From NCBI GenBank assembly GCA_014529385.2, contig CM043969.1:69879176-69943175 (forward strand): DNA of 64,000 nucleotides. Reading direction: 5' to 3'. Origin of the DNA: Adiantum capillus-veneris. Taxonomy: Eukaryota > Streptophyta > Polypodiopsida > Polypodiales > Pteridaceae. The notes beneath the pieces are model-generated. The model saw only the letters and a program-made list of their open reading frames with translations. It had not been told where the DNA came from and ran no database searches. Positions 10,872-22,994 of the stretch are shown here, one piece after another. Position 1 is the first letter of the stretch, and each line of letters opens with the position of its first letter. Position numbers and translations under genes: made by a program.

Positions 10872-11536
10872 CTTGCTGACTACCTTAGCAGAGGGTTTAT
10901 TCAACCCAGTTCTTCACCATGGGCTTCTCCTATCCTGTTAGTGAAGAAAAAGATGGTAGTATGCGCATGTGCATAGACTACCGTGGCTTAAATGCGGTTA
11001 CTATTAAGAACAAGTATCCATTGGCACGCGTAGATGAGTTGTTCGATAAACTCACTCATGCTCGTATTTTTACGAAAATAGACTTGCGATCAAGATATCA
11101 CCAAGTACGTATTAGACTTGCTGATATACCCAAAACTACATTCCGAACAAGGTTTGCGCACTACGAGTTTTTGGTTATGCCTTTTGGGTTAACCAATGCG
11201 CCCACAACATTCATGACACTTATGGATAGTGTCTTGAAGCCGTACTTGGGCAAATTTGTCATCATTTTTCTCAATGACATTCTAGTATACAGTGCTTCTG
11301 AAGAAGAACACTTACAACATCTGATGCAGGTGTTCAAATTGTTACGAACAAATATATCATATGCCAAGGAATCTAAGTGTGATTTTTTGAAAGACGAAAT
11401 TCACTATCTTGGGCATGTTATCTCACCTACAGGCCTACATATGGATCAATCCAAAGTGGATAGAATACGACAGTGGCCTTCTCCTAAAAATCTGGAAGAA
11501 TTACATATTTTTTTAGGATTTTCAAGTTTTTATTGA
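10872..11536 (+). pseudogene. Ty3/gypsy reverse transcriptase, catalytically damaged
   Basis: This continues the preceding gag/protease after a TAG at 10869. It carries the RT fingers and palm blocks: RMCIDYRGLNAVTIKNKYPL, FTKIDLRSRYHQVRI, then FLVMPFGLTNAPTTF. At the catalytic box it reads IIFLNDILVYS where functional gypsy RTs have [FY]xDD, so the first catalytic Asp is replaced by Asn. The thumb follows (HYLGHVISPTGLHMDQSKV) and the frame stops at 11536 within the conserved FLGF..YYRRF block. It would not be active even if translated. Confidence 0.85.
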
Positions 11537-12246
11537 CGGTTTATTAAAGACTACGCTAATATTTTTGTTCCCATGACGGACCAACTGAAAGGCAAAGGCA
11601 AAGCTTTTTAGTGGGGACCCGCCCAACAGCATAGTTTTGATACGCTCAAGGATGCATTAGCTACAGCTCCAATACTAGCTATTGTAGATCCTTTGAAACC
11701 ATTTGTTTTGGAAACGGATGCCAGTGACCATGCTATTGGAGCAGTCCTGTTTACAGGATGGGCGGCCAACTGCATTTAAAAGCAAGAAGCTTGATGCAGC
11801 ACAGTAGAACTACTCTGCTTATGAGAACGCGAACTCTATGCAATAGTGTTTGCCTTAAAAACATGGCAACATTATTTGTATGGTGCTCGGTTTGAGATTG
11901 TGTTTGACCATGAAAGCATCAAATGGTTTACACAACAAACTGATTTGAAGGGTTGGAAAGCTAGGTGGGCTCAGATTCTTCAAGAATACTTGTTCACGGA
12001 ACTTCGTAGTGAATTTTTGGATTCTCTAAAGGGCAAATATGAGCTGGATGATGCATATTCCCAGGTGTGGAGCCATGTACAAATGAGGGATCCTTCTCAC
12101 TCCAATGATGGTAGTGTAACGCTAACCTCCACACATAGTTCTCCTCTGTCGAGTGATGAACTACAGCGATGGAAGCATTTCACCATCAACAATGGGTACC
12201 TACTCCATAAGGGGAGAGTTTGTGTACCGATGAACACAGACATTCG
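11537..12246 (+). pseudogene. Ty3/gypsy RNase H and integrase linker, truncated
   Basis: After the stop at 11536 the element continues with stops and small indels: LETDASDHAIGAVL near 11710 (RNase H first Asp), ELYAIVFALKTWQHYLYG near 11830-11880, FDHESIKWF and so on. It then enters the spacer before integrase, ending KGRVCVPMNTDIR at about 12246. There the plus-strand element is cut off abruptly and minus-strand sequence of another gypsy family (copy A) begins. No integrase is present. Confidence 0.8.
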
Positions 12247-13379
12247 GTGCTTTCAATATTGGAGCTGAAGTGAGAGCTTGCTTAAGCTTCATGAAGGATT
12301 CTTCACGCTCATCAGTCCAATCAAAGTGTGTAATCAAGCTATACATAGGTTTTGCAATTATAGTATACATGTAAATGAATTGTCTGTAGTATCTACAATG
12401 TCCCATGAAGTCTCGAACCCCCTTGACTGTTGTCAATCTAGGTAAATCGACAATAACATGAATTTTATCCATATCAATAGCTATGCCATTTTTAGACACT
12501 ATATGTCCAAGAAATTTTCCTTGTCTACCCATAAATGTGCACTTTTTAGGATTTAAGCAAATCCTATAAAGTCTAAATTTTTCGAATACCTTTTTGAGGT
12601 GTTCAAAATGATAAGTCTCATCAATCTTTGAAAGGTGGTAGGAGCATTAGTTAACCCAAAGGCATAACCCAATAGGACAAAATACCCCATTCAATTGCAA
12701 AAGCAAATTTATGCTGATGTTTGGGATCGACCAAAAGTTGATTGTATCCCAAAAAACCATCTAAAGAGTTGTATGCTTCTTTCCTGCAACTCGTTCTAAA
12801 CATTCTCAGTGATTGGAAGAGGAAAGTTGTCTCTAACAGTAACTTCATTCACTTTCTTGAGATTGATGCACACTTGTAATTTTTCATTTTTCTTGAGTAC
12901 TACCACAATTGGAGAAACCCAATCTATGTGTTCAATTTCATAAATGAATTTGGCTTCCTTTAGTTTTTCAATCTCTTCTTTGATCTTTCTAGGGAAAATG
13001 TTTCATTATATGTGTATGGCCTTTTTCTACTTGGTTTCGCATCATCTCTCATGGGTATGGTATGTTGATAGATTTTTGGATCAACATCCTTGAGATCCTT
13101 ATAAGACCAAGCAAAGATATCTAGATATTCTTTTAGTAAGCTTAACAAAATCTCTTCTTCTTCCGTAAGGTCATTTGCAATGTAGGTTGGTCTAGGATCT
13201 TCTCTTGGTTTGGCCAGATCTATCCTTTTTGCGTTTTCAGGTCCTTCATAAGACTCACCCTGTTTTTGTAGTTCCCTGGCAGGTTGTTCGACTATGATTT
13301 TTCGATCTTGGAGAGTATATTTCTTGTAATGAGGTGGAGCGCTCATTACTTCTTCACCATCCTCTTCTATGGTTTCCAT
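12247..13379 (-). pseudogene. Copy A gypsy RT/RNase H, broken; catalytic box deleted
   Basis: Minus-strand pol of an Athila/Tat-like gypsy family, paralogous to copy B at 32-39 kb. Read from 13379 down it has the pre-RT segment (TEEEEILLSLLKEYLDIFAW), the RT entry (KPSRKRPYTYNETF) and GYNQLLVDPKHQHKFAFA. Next come GLTNAPTTFQRLM near 12620-12655 and GKFLGHIVSKNG at about 12490-12530. Between the last two, the copy B sequence EVYMDDL and flanks (~77 bp) are absent, so the RT active site is deleted at about 12616. The RNase H part is truncated at 12247. Stops and frameshifts occur throughout. Confidence 0.85.
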
Positions 13380-15317
13380 TTAAGTTGTGTATATCTCATT
13401 TAGAGATTTTTTCAACTCTTGATATTTCTTTCTTCGCTCAACTTGTGTCATGGTTGAAACCTTGTCCTAGTTTTTAGGTTTTACTTGAGTTTCCTTTCTC
13501 GGTTTTTCTCAATGTTTTTAATATTTCTGAATTTATGTTTAAAGGATACCTACTAGTGATTTTATCCTTGACACAATCATGTGCATCAAGAACTGTATTC
13601 TACTGGAGACTGATGGCATAGGTCTAGCTTTGAATTTTCTAGTGTCTTTTTTTCTTTCATACCATTTTTGTCTTCTTGATTTCTGGTCTGGAAAGTCAAA
13701 AAACTTTTCCTCCCCTCCTTTCATGAGTAGCTTAGCTCTCACATGTTCTTTTTCCGACCCGGAATCATCTGAGGTAGCTGAGTTTTTTTCTAACTCATCC
13801 GTTGCATCATAGTAAAGGTCTAAAAAGACTTGTTGAGCTTTCATCAAGTCCTTGGATTCATGAATTTCGTCTTCAATGTGGAGGGTTGAGATCATTTGTA
13901 TGGGAATTATATCATAGCCGTCCTCATTGCAAAATTGAGTAGACATAGACGTATTTACACATACATCCATTGTCGCTAAAATTTGAGTCCACTCAAATGG
14001 ATCAAACAAATGCTCTGGAAAGGGTTCAGGTACATAGGCTTCATCTGTGCAATCCCTTTCTAAGATACATTCTTCTCGTTTTAAGCTCCCGTTTTTTGAA
14101 GCTCCGTACATCCAAATAGGAGTGTCTTTGTTCAACCAAGATGGAAGCTAAATTTCAGCCAAAGAGACTGAATCAAATTCTTGTATGGGCATTCTCATGA
14201 CATCTCTATAAGTTTGATCTTTTAGATTAATCCTTGTTATTGATCCCATTTGCTTCAAGTATAGATATTTGTTTTCCCAATCTTGGATGAGTTGTACTTG
14301 TCGCATGAAAGGTCTTCCCAATATGATTTCATAATTGAGTTTCTTCTACTATGGCAAAAGTGTGTTGATATTCAATTTCACAGGAATCAACTATCACTTT
14401 TTCAAGCAATCCTAAAGGTCTTTTAATGTGTCTATCAGCCAATGGCAATTTCATTTGAGTTAGTCTAATGGTTGGTTGCCCCCAAGATTCCCATACTGCT
14501 TTCGTGGCTATGGCTATGCCTGCCCCACTATCCAGTATTGCCATGGTTTCCATATCATTATACCTCACTAGAAGGGTCATGTTTTCTTCCCCTTAATAGT
14601 ATTCTCCAACTTTGTTCATTAGAACAAATCTGATCTCTTTGTTATCCATTTCGTGTTTCAACTTTCCAAAAAAAAATCGATTAACCCTGTTATTCCCACC
14701 TTCATGAGAGTTTTATGTAAATCATTCCATAAATATGGTCTCATTTTCAATAGTTCTCCTAAAGTAAAAGTGCAGTAAATAGGTGTAGACATGATTGAAT
14801 GGATGTTGTCTACTTCTAGGATCTGTTCCGCTCTTTTTACTTGAGTGGTTTTACACACTTTGAATTCATCTTCGTTATCTCCCAAGTAAGAGGGTAGTGT
14901 TTTCAAGAACAATGGTTTAGACATTCCTGAAGCTTCAAATCCACAATCTCCATACAAGGATTGTACATCCATGTCCATATCACAAGGTAGGTTGTCTAAC
15001 CAAACTTCCTCTATAGGAGCTAACTTTAGAGTTAGGCTCCCATCATTGATCTCTCTCACTTTTTCCCATAAGTGTCCTGGCCAGTCTTCTTCTACGAATG
15101 GAATCTCGTCTAAAGAATCTTCACTGTCCGGCACTATAAGTTCTGGCTCTTTTGTTTCACGGTGGGGTTCTACCACCACTTCGGAATTTTCTTTATTGGT
15201 TCCTACCACGAGCTCCTCAGGTTTTGCCATACTCTCAAGCTTGGGTTTTTGTTTTTCCAGCATCTCTTGCATGATTCTTATCAAATTTTGATAAGCTTCA
15301 AGCTTAGCTGCTTCCAT
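13380..15317 (-). pseudogene. Copy A gypsy protease and gag-pol linker, broken
   Basis: Read downward from 15317, a linker-like acidic region (EELVVGTNKENSEVVVEPH) leads to a retropepsin near 14480-14580 with the catalytic motif AILDSGAGIAIATKAVWESW. A Lys/Glu-rich stretch of unknown role follows (13539-14135). The same order and close sequence are in copy B (35663-36436 and below), which shows these are genuine parts of the element. Stops interrupt the frame several times. Confidence 0.75.
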
Positions 15318-18072
15318 GTCTGGAGAAGGATAGTTTTTCTATTTCTTTTCCATGTTTTGGTCTGCTTTAAGTCCCGCTTGGTAAGCTTCCAAGGCTGCAT
15401 TAATTGGCTCAAATATTTTGTCAGCCAAAATTGATCCTCCAGATTTCACGATGGTTTCCTTGATTTTGCTTCTAGTTTCTTTCACTTTTTCCTGGAATAC
15501 TTTCTTTGCTTTCTCCTCGATTTCAACCCTTTGTTTCTATTTTCTCATCTCATATCTTTTGTTTCTCCTTCTCTTGGTCTTTTGAGAGGAAATTTTTGTA
15601 TTTTTCAAGTCATCAGAGGAGTTATGTTTATGTTTCTTAGCCTGGGCTCTGGTGATTACCTTGATTGGAACAATCAATTCACTCTTAGATAAGCTACTAG
15701 GTATCACTTGGACTACGTTCAATACTGTTTTACCCTTGTTTAAAGGATTTTTTGGACAATCCTCAGGAAAGTGTCCTCCCTTTTTGCAACATTATATGCA
15801 ATAAGCTTTGGCAGGCTTGAGGTTTTTGTCAAGCTCTGGGCATTCGTTCTTCCGATGATCATCTGCACCACAGTTATGATAGTTTTCACTTCTTGGCTTA
15901 ATCATGGGTCTTACCATAGGAGGTCTAACACCTTGATTATCTACATAGTACATTGGTGCAAGCTCTGGTGTAGTATAAGTCACAGGTTCTTCCATTGGTG
16001 GTGGATGTGAATTATATCAATCTCCTTCTATCATTACTGTAGATGAACTAGGCTCAGGACTAGGCTCAGGACTAGGCTCAGGATAGGGTGTAGCAGGCAC
16101 TAGTGCTTGTTTATCTATGACTCCCTCTGGATGCATGTACTTTACAGGCACTGCATTATGTCCCGGATATGGAGGTTGTTGACCCAACACAGGTTGAGGT
16201 CGTTCCATACCCATTGGTGGTCTTTGAGCTGGGGTCATATTAGGTTGATATATGTACATGGGTTGTCCTTGTGGCCTCATAGACACGTACTGAACATTTT
16301 CATCATACTTTGATTGGTAATAGCACTTATTGGTCTCATGGTTGGTCCATTTACCCTCGATTGCACACCATTTTTGCAGCCTAATTGGTTGTCCCTGTTG
16401 AGGTATCCTTTCCATGGTCCCCTCATAGGTGCTTTTTGCATGTTATTCATCATGTCATTCATCCTTTTGAGCATGTCTTCTATGGCTGAAAGAGGTGTTG
16501 CAGTACTCGTTCCCAGTTGTGCTGGTTTGGTGGATGTTGTTTTCTCGCTTTGGTTATCCTTAGGGACATCTTCTTCGTTGAAAATATCACAATTGTCTCC
16601 TAAGTCAACAGCATCTGACACACACTCTTCTAGGCTCGTATGCTTCTTACTATACAATATAGCATGAAGTTCTTTGTTTAGCAGTCCCTCTAGAAATAAT
16701 GATACTAGTCATTCTTCTGCAGGCATCTCTAGATCTGGGCATCTTGCAATGTATTGTTTCATACGAGTTGCACAATCCCTAACAGACTCAACTTGTTTCT
16801 GTTTAAAGCTATAGATTTGAGCTACCGTATTGTGTTTGATCCCCATTTTGGAACAAGTAGCTACAAATCCTTGAGCTAATGTACTCAAGTCCATGATTGA
16901 CATTGGTGGAATGTTTTGGAACCATGTCAATGTGTTTCCTTCTAATGTCATTCCAAACCCCTCGAATTGAGTATGGAAATCAAATATGTATCATGCTCTT
17001 AGCACTTGCTTAAAGCTTGCTAAGTGGTTATATGGATCCCCAGATCCACTGTATTTTTTAACCCATTTCTGAAAATCAGCTGGTCTGACACGTCTATTTC
17101 GTTCAACTCCCAGTCTCCTAGCAGTTGGTCATGTTTCAAGTCCTTCCAACCAGTTTATTGGAAATAGTGACTCATGTAACCCTGGACTGGCTTTAGTGTC
17201 ACTCTGTTTTCTTCATGATGAGGTGGTTTTTGGTTTCTTAACATTACTCTCAAAAGATCTCTCATGGTGTTCATCTCTTGGAATAGTTTCTGGTCCTTGG
17301 CCCAATATCCAATCCCTTATGGAGTACCCTTGGTATTTGGTTTGCTCCACCTCCTCAAGAGTCATCATAACAAAATTATTGTTATAACAATCTCTAAACA
17401 GGTAGGTCGGTAGATCTGCTGAAGACTTATCTTTGATCTTGAAGAGATAGATGATCTTCATGGGTATTAGTTGTCCTGATTTGGCATGCGAATTCCATAG
17501 GAGATCTTTTACATTTCTATCCTCCCAACAATAGACTCCGATCCTAGGATTATCCGTACTAAGACTTTCAAAGGCTTCAAATCAACTTGATCGTATCCTT
17601 TGAATTCTAAAGTTGGTGGTCTTTCTTTTGCGGCCATATCTGGAATTATGGTATTTACCTCTAACCCCCATTTATCTATCACGTCAGGGTTTTCAACTTG
17701 TAAATACTGAGTTCCCTTTCTATCCATGTATATTTTTCCTTGTTTGTTGGCCCTGATTTCCTCTTCAAACTCAATACCATGGTCATCAATGCAAATAGCA
17801 TACTCTTCATTAGGATCCTGCTAAATCTTATCTCCATGGCGATTAATCTTATAAAAAGAGAGTATATGCTTATAACGCACTGTCGTTCCGGTTTTTAAGT
17901 GAGTGGAATAGGAAGACATTTCAGATGTTGATTCTAAAAAAGTGCCTGAGACTTCTTCAAGGATAGTGTCCAAGTGCTCGCCTTGATTAACACTCTCTTC
18001 GGTAGATACTCTATTGGAGGTTTCTCCAACTATCCCTTGGTTTCCTAGTACATGACCAGATCTAAGGTTCAT
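15318..18072 (-). pseudogene. Copy A gypsy gag, broken
   Basis: The gag start is proposed at the ATG at 18070-18072 (MNLRSGHVLGNQGIVGE), conserved in copy B. Capsid-like sequence lies at 16709-16951 (LTWFQNIPPMSIMDLSTLAQ) and 16277-16657. Pro/Gln-rich sequence follows at 16017-16415, with a tandem PEPSPEPS run. A CCHC knuckle near 15855-15900 reads CHNCGADDHRKNEC. The coding sequence is spread over at least six open pieces. Gag would form the cytoplasmic particle that packages element RNA. Confidence 0.8.
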
Positions 18073-19966
18073 AAAGACTTGTGAAGCCCTGGATAGAGTA
18101 CTTATCGTTGGATTGACTTGTTGTCAATCTCTTCCACTTTACTTGATTGCAACTTCTGTCAAGCTGTCAATTCCTTGTCTGCAACCTGATTCCTATATCA
18201 ATTTTAATCAAGTTAACTATTCTTTCACAAAGACTGTATAGTTTTTGCTAACTATTAAGACTGGTCTATGTGTATCACTTCAATTCGAGCTAAGTGAGTC
18301 AGCAGTTGAGACTTTCAGATTCTACTTTTGCAAAAATCAAAGGATTAATTTGCAATTTGAAAATTGAGTGAACATGTACCACTTTGGATCCAATTGAACC
18401 CAAAATTGCTTGGTGGCCTTATATTATGTTGGTCTAACACTATACAAGTTCAAAAGTCAAAATGGTGTCTTTGTGTAGCAGTAGTAAATAATCACGATTA
18501 TTTGTTTTTCTCAGTTTTTTACACTTTTTGGCTTGATTTTCCAAGTATACAACCTGTTAAGGTCCTTGGACAAGTTTCACTAAGTTTGGACAAAATTTGT
18601 TCAAGTTTAGCAATTGTTTTGTGTTCGCAAACTTAGTTTTCAGGAATCTCGCTTAAGTCTCACTTTTGAGATCCAAATTTCACCAAAATTAAACTTGTGT
18701 GGTCTACTTAATATGCTTGACCTTGTGGTATACTCAAATGTGCAAGATTATCAATTTTTGAAGCAAATGTAAATAATCGCGATTATTTACTCCAGCTATG
18801 TTTTTGCAAGTTTTTGTCCCAACCTTGACACGGATCTGTTAAGTATCTCAACTTAAGCTCCCTAGCCAAGTTTTATCAAGTTTGGACAATTTTTGTTCAA
18901 ATGATCATCAGTTTTGTAAATGTAGACTGACTTTGCAAATTTGGCCACAATTTTCAATCCAATGATCCAAATCTTACCAAATTTGGTTTGTGGGCTTATT
19001 ACAACATAGTAAAGCTAGTGGTATGCTAACTTGGTGAAAAAAGTTGAAAAATGGGACAGATGTAAATAATCACGATTATTTACTTCTAGCAAATCTTTCC
19101 ATTTTTTTGGTCAAGGTCTATCACATCAATATAAGCCTATGAATCAAGTTTCATTGAGTTTGAACAAAATTTTTCTCAATTTACACTCAAGTTCTCGGAA
19201 GTCAGTATAGACTTTAGTTTTTACCCAGTTTTTGGTCAATTTGGTGATCCAAATTTGGCCAGTTTTGAGCTGAAAGTAAGTAATTGCAATTATTTACTAA
19301 GCCTAAAATGAACACTTTTTTGAACATGTTCACTGGACAGTCTTTTCATGAGCTATTTTAAGCCTCTGAGTCAAGTCAAAACTTAATTTGGCCTTAAATG
19401 TCAAGAAAAATTAAATAATCTGAGTTTTTGCAAACTCTTGAAATTTTTACCTCAATGTGTCCTTGAGCTTACCCACTAGTTCATACAACTTTCAAGCATA
19501 CTCTCCAGTTGGATTGACTTGTTGACAGTCTTTTGGTGCTATTTCTAGCCGTAGACCTGAAATTCTGCAACTTCACATAACAACTCACAATTGATTCTTT
19601 CAAGGAGAGCAATGTTATAAAACCCACCTCGGATCCTACTTACCCTACTCCTAGATTCTACTGCAATGGGTTTGTGAAAATTGTCCACAAACACTCGTTT
19701 TCTTGTCTTTTATGGTTTTTTGAGCCTTGATCTTAAGACTTGTCTCGTCCATCAATTAAAACCTTAATCTAATTCTACAATCCTACAATTTTAAAGGTAC
19801 TCAGCAAGTACAATTACTTCCAAGCTACCTCTACATAGCAAAAGACGACAATCTTAAGCTATGCGGTTTTAAAAAGAAAGTTTCTACTCTAGGAGATCCT
19901 AGAGGAAGTTAAAAAATAGCTTCACAAGACGCTCGTGTTTTTCCCTAGTCTAGGTCTCTTCAATCC
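18073..19966 (-). repeat. Copy A leader with palindrome-bearing repeats
   Basis: About 1.9 kb of non-coding DNA between the gag ATG and the primer-binding site. It is built of diverged units of roughly 280 bp, each carrying a palindrome made of GTAAATAATCG and its reverse complement, at 18484, 18769 (perfect), 19062 and 19276. Units share phrases such as caagtttcatcaagtttggacaa and gatccaaat..accaaa. Long leaders are usual in Athila/Tat-type elements; the palindrome array is not something I recognise. Confidence 0.8.
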
Positions 19967-19983
19967 TCCGCAACGGCGCCAAA
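19967..19983 (-). other. Primer-binding site, tRNA-Asp-like (copy A)
   Basis: On the minus strand the LTR end ...CCCACA is followed by TT and then TGGCGCCGTTGCGGAGGA. This matches most of the complement of a plant tRNA-Asp 3' end (TGGCGCCGTTGCCGGGGA), the primer typical of Athila-type elements. Confidence 0.75.
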
Positions 19984-20902
19984 TGTGGGACGGGTGTCTA
20001 ACCTTACTCCTATCTTATTGCAGATGTAGCAAGAACCAGGATTAAATTGTCAATCCACGGGACGAAGCTGACTCGACTAGTGCATAGAGTCTACAAGAGG
20101 TTGTCAAACTCTTGGAAAACAACAAACAACTTGCATCTAACTCAAGCTACACTCAAGTGACTGCAATCACCAAAAGCTAATCGCTCATCGATAAACAAAT
20201 CACATCCATTACAGCATCAAATGTCATCCAAACATAACGAAACTTCTAGGACATGTTTATAAGATCTAAGCACACATGCATATGGTCTCAAATCTTACTT
20301 TAGGTCAAGTGCAAAAATCACGATTATTAACAGTAGTGGATTTTTGACCTATACGTTTTTTACCCAGAATGCATTTAAATGCTTAGCAATGATGCCCCAA
20401 TACCCCTCCTATACTTAGTTTTTATTTTTGAAGTCTAAATTCCTACTTATAATGAAATTAGGCCGCGGGTTGGCAACACCAAAAGCTACGAAATACTGTG
20501 AAATGCTTACGTTAATGTGTAGAGCTCTTACCTGCGCTTGCAATGCAACAGACGTGACTGCAATGTGACAAACGATAAGGAAATAGGAAGCGCAAGAAAG
20601 AGAGAAGTGAGTGCTGTTAGCTCACGCTGTGTTTCTATTATCCAAAAGTTAATAATAACTTACAAAAATTGGCTTTTATACCTTAGCCAAGGTTTCTGGT
20701 GGTCAAAACTAATAATCTGGGAGCTCTAACTAAAGATAGGTAAAGACAGATTGATACAATCTGGAAGCTTGTAGCCCCGGCTCATCAATTACAAAATTTA
20801 TTCAAAAAATAGGAGTTATAATATTCCCGATTCATTAAAATAATAAATGTTTTTACAATTAGAGCTCTAAAAAATGGTATCCGAGTTAGCTTGCTGCTAG
20901 CA
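19984..20902 (-). repeat. Copy A 5' LTR (919 bp)
   Basis: Begins TGTGGGAC and ends GCTAGCA on the plus strand, giving TG...CA termini. It lies directly beside the primer-binding site and aligns along its length with 44027-44948 of copy B. Sequence similarity to copy B stops just outside this end. It carries one palindrome-like half (aaaatcacgattattaac, ~20314). The matching 3' LTR is missing because the element is cut at 12247. Confidence 0.82.
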
Positions 20903-21205
20903 GAGACCTACTACAAATTACAAAACAACAATTATCTTGGATTACAAGACAACATATTGGCAAGTTAACCAATTTCATGACACTGTGCATTTTGCAAATC
21001 GTACACACCGTGTATACAGAATATGTTGTATGCTCAACAAAAATTACAGGGCCTTTAAAGGCCAAGAAAGAGGGGATATTGAGCATCACCAAAAGTATAG
21101 TTCCTTTAAAATCCAGACAAGACGACATACAAAGATTGGCCAATCGAGAACAATCTAAGTTTTAGTTACAATATGAAACACTAAGAGGCTCTCAACATCC
21201 AAAAG
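20903..21205. other. No recognised feature
   Basis: Flank of copy A. Short open frames on both strands carry no recognisable domain. Confidence 0.4.
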
Positions 21206-21458
21206 GGTATGGATCATGTTCTCCCAAGCATATTACATGTGGACAGGTGCAAGCAACCAAAGCCAAAGCTAGTTCAAAAATTTATCAATAAGGTGCCCAT
21301 CAAACTAAAACTTTTGCATATTTTCAAGCCAAGGGGTATGGATAATGTTCTCCCAAGTATACTACGGTTAGGTGCAAGCAACCAAAGTCAAAGCTAGTTC
21401 AAAAATTTATCACAACGAGGTACCCATCAAGCTGAGACTTTTGCATATTTTCAAGCTT
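21206..21458. repeat. Two-unit tandem repeat, ~129-bp period
   Basis: The block starting ggtatggatcatgttctccc at 21206 is repeated from 21335 as ggtatggataatgttctccc. Both units run through gcaagcaaccaaag.caaagctagttcaaaaattt and end ttttgcatattttcaag. Differences are scattered substitutions and small indels, so the duplication is not very recent. Confidence 0.85.
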
Positions 21459-22994
21459 CAACAAAATCAAACAACAATGGCAGAGATTATAAAAACGGTT
21501 TCACACAAAATTATCGACAATTAAAGTTGTTTGAGCATTGTACTACTTTTACTTTTTCCATAAATCACTTAGGCATTTGTAAAGAATGGTTTTGTCAGAC
21601 CCAAGAATGACTGAGAGAAAAGTTTCCCAAAAATCATTTGGAACCTTGAAGAAATGTTGTGCAAAGCAGGTTGGAGACATTGGAGGGTTGTGCGCAGCTC
21701 CATATATACACAAGGAAATTATCCAAGCACCACAATAGGAAGCAAAGGGCTTCAAGCCGGATAAAAACACCATAGCCATGTTCATACGGCACCTCTTTCA
21801 TCCTCTCTATGTGTGGCAAGATCACCTCACCTACCTTGAAATGTGACACCAACACCCATTCAAGTCAAGAATAATACGCCTTGGATCCTTATCTATGGCA
21901 CAAAGAACCTAATTTAATTCTGGCTTGTCAATGGACAAGGGTGGTGACATGCAATTATTGACTATTTCCTCTACTAGGAGGACTACTAGTTGTGAACGCA
22001 CCCTTTTCTTTTTCTTCAATACTGGTCTCCATTGCAAACATACCAGTAGTTTTTCATCTTCTTTTTTATTGGAAAGTTCAGCTTAGTAAATAGTGCCAAT
22101 AGCTGAAAAGTGGTTGGGGATGGGACGCAATAGACAAATAGTAATATTTTGATAGCCACATCACAAACATTATATTGTTTGTGGGGTAATCAAATGCAAC
22201 ATATAAATGTGCAAGCACATGACTAGAACACAAAAACCTACACATAGTATACACTTTCTTACTTATTATCGGAAATGGAAATTCTACATTATAGGTAATG
22301 TCTACATAGCAAAGTTCTCAATTTGATAGAATCAAGAACATCCAAAGAATACTCTAATGCACAAAAAAACTAAATGAGGAAATTTAAATTTTCTTTCATG
22401 ATGTGTTTTCGCTATAGGACTAGGCCAATAATCAAGTCTAATGACAAAGAGTTTTCATTTTTCAATAGGAGATGCTCAATTACCCAAGTGCATGTGGCCC
22501 TTGTTCTCTTCACTAGCTGTGGCCTAACAAATGGCCAATTGGGGATTTATCTCTTACATGGACTGTATTTGTGTCAAATCTATTGCTTTTAATGTCTCCT
22601 AGGACCTCGAATCTTTAACTTCATTTGTCTCAATCGATACCTCCTTTTGCAGTTCAGGTTCCTCTACTACATTCTACCTCGCTCATTGCTTCTCTTCATT
22701 GTTTTCGTCTACACCTGCAATGTTTAGTTCCTACACCATCTTCTCTAGTCCTTTAGCCCTGGTTAAATCCACAATCTTAATTGCAAAGTCAATTACATCT
22801 CTACTCATTGTTGTAGGTCTTAAACTGGATGTATTTGGAGCCAGTGGAACCATGATCCTCACCCTCAATATCTTCATCTTCTCTAACTTGATGTTGCCTT
22901 TCACTTGGGTCCCCCTCCACCTTCCCAAATGAGAATATTTGGCTCCTCCCAAATGAGTTGGATGTCACATGTGCTGCAAAAAAAGTTAAGCATG
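21459..22994. other. Unassigned intergenic DNA
   Basis: Only short open frames. A minus-strand pair (21549-21855) has overlapping frames reading HGYGVFIRLEALCFLLWCLD, which could be an old coding relic, but I do not recognise it. No RNA gene or promoter was identified. Confidence 0.35.
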
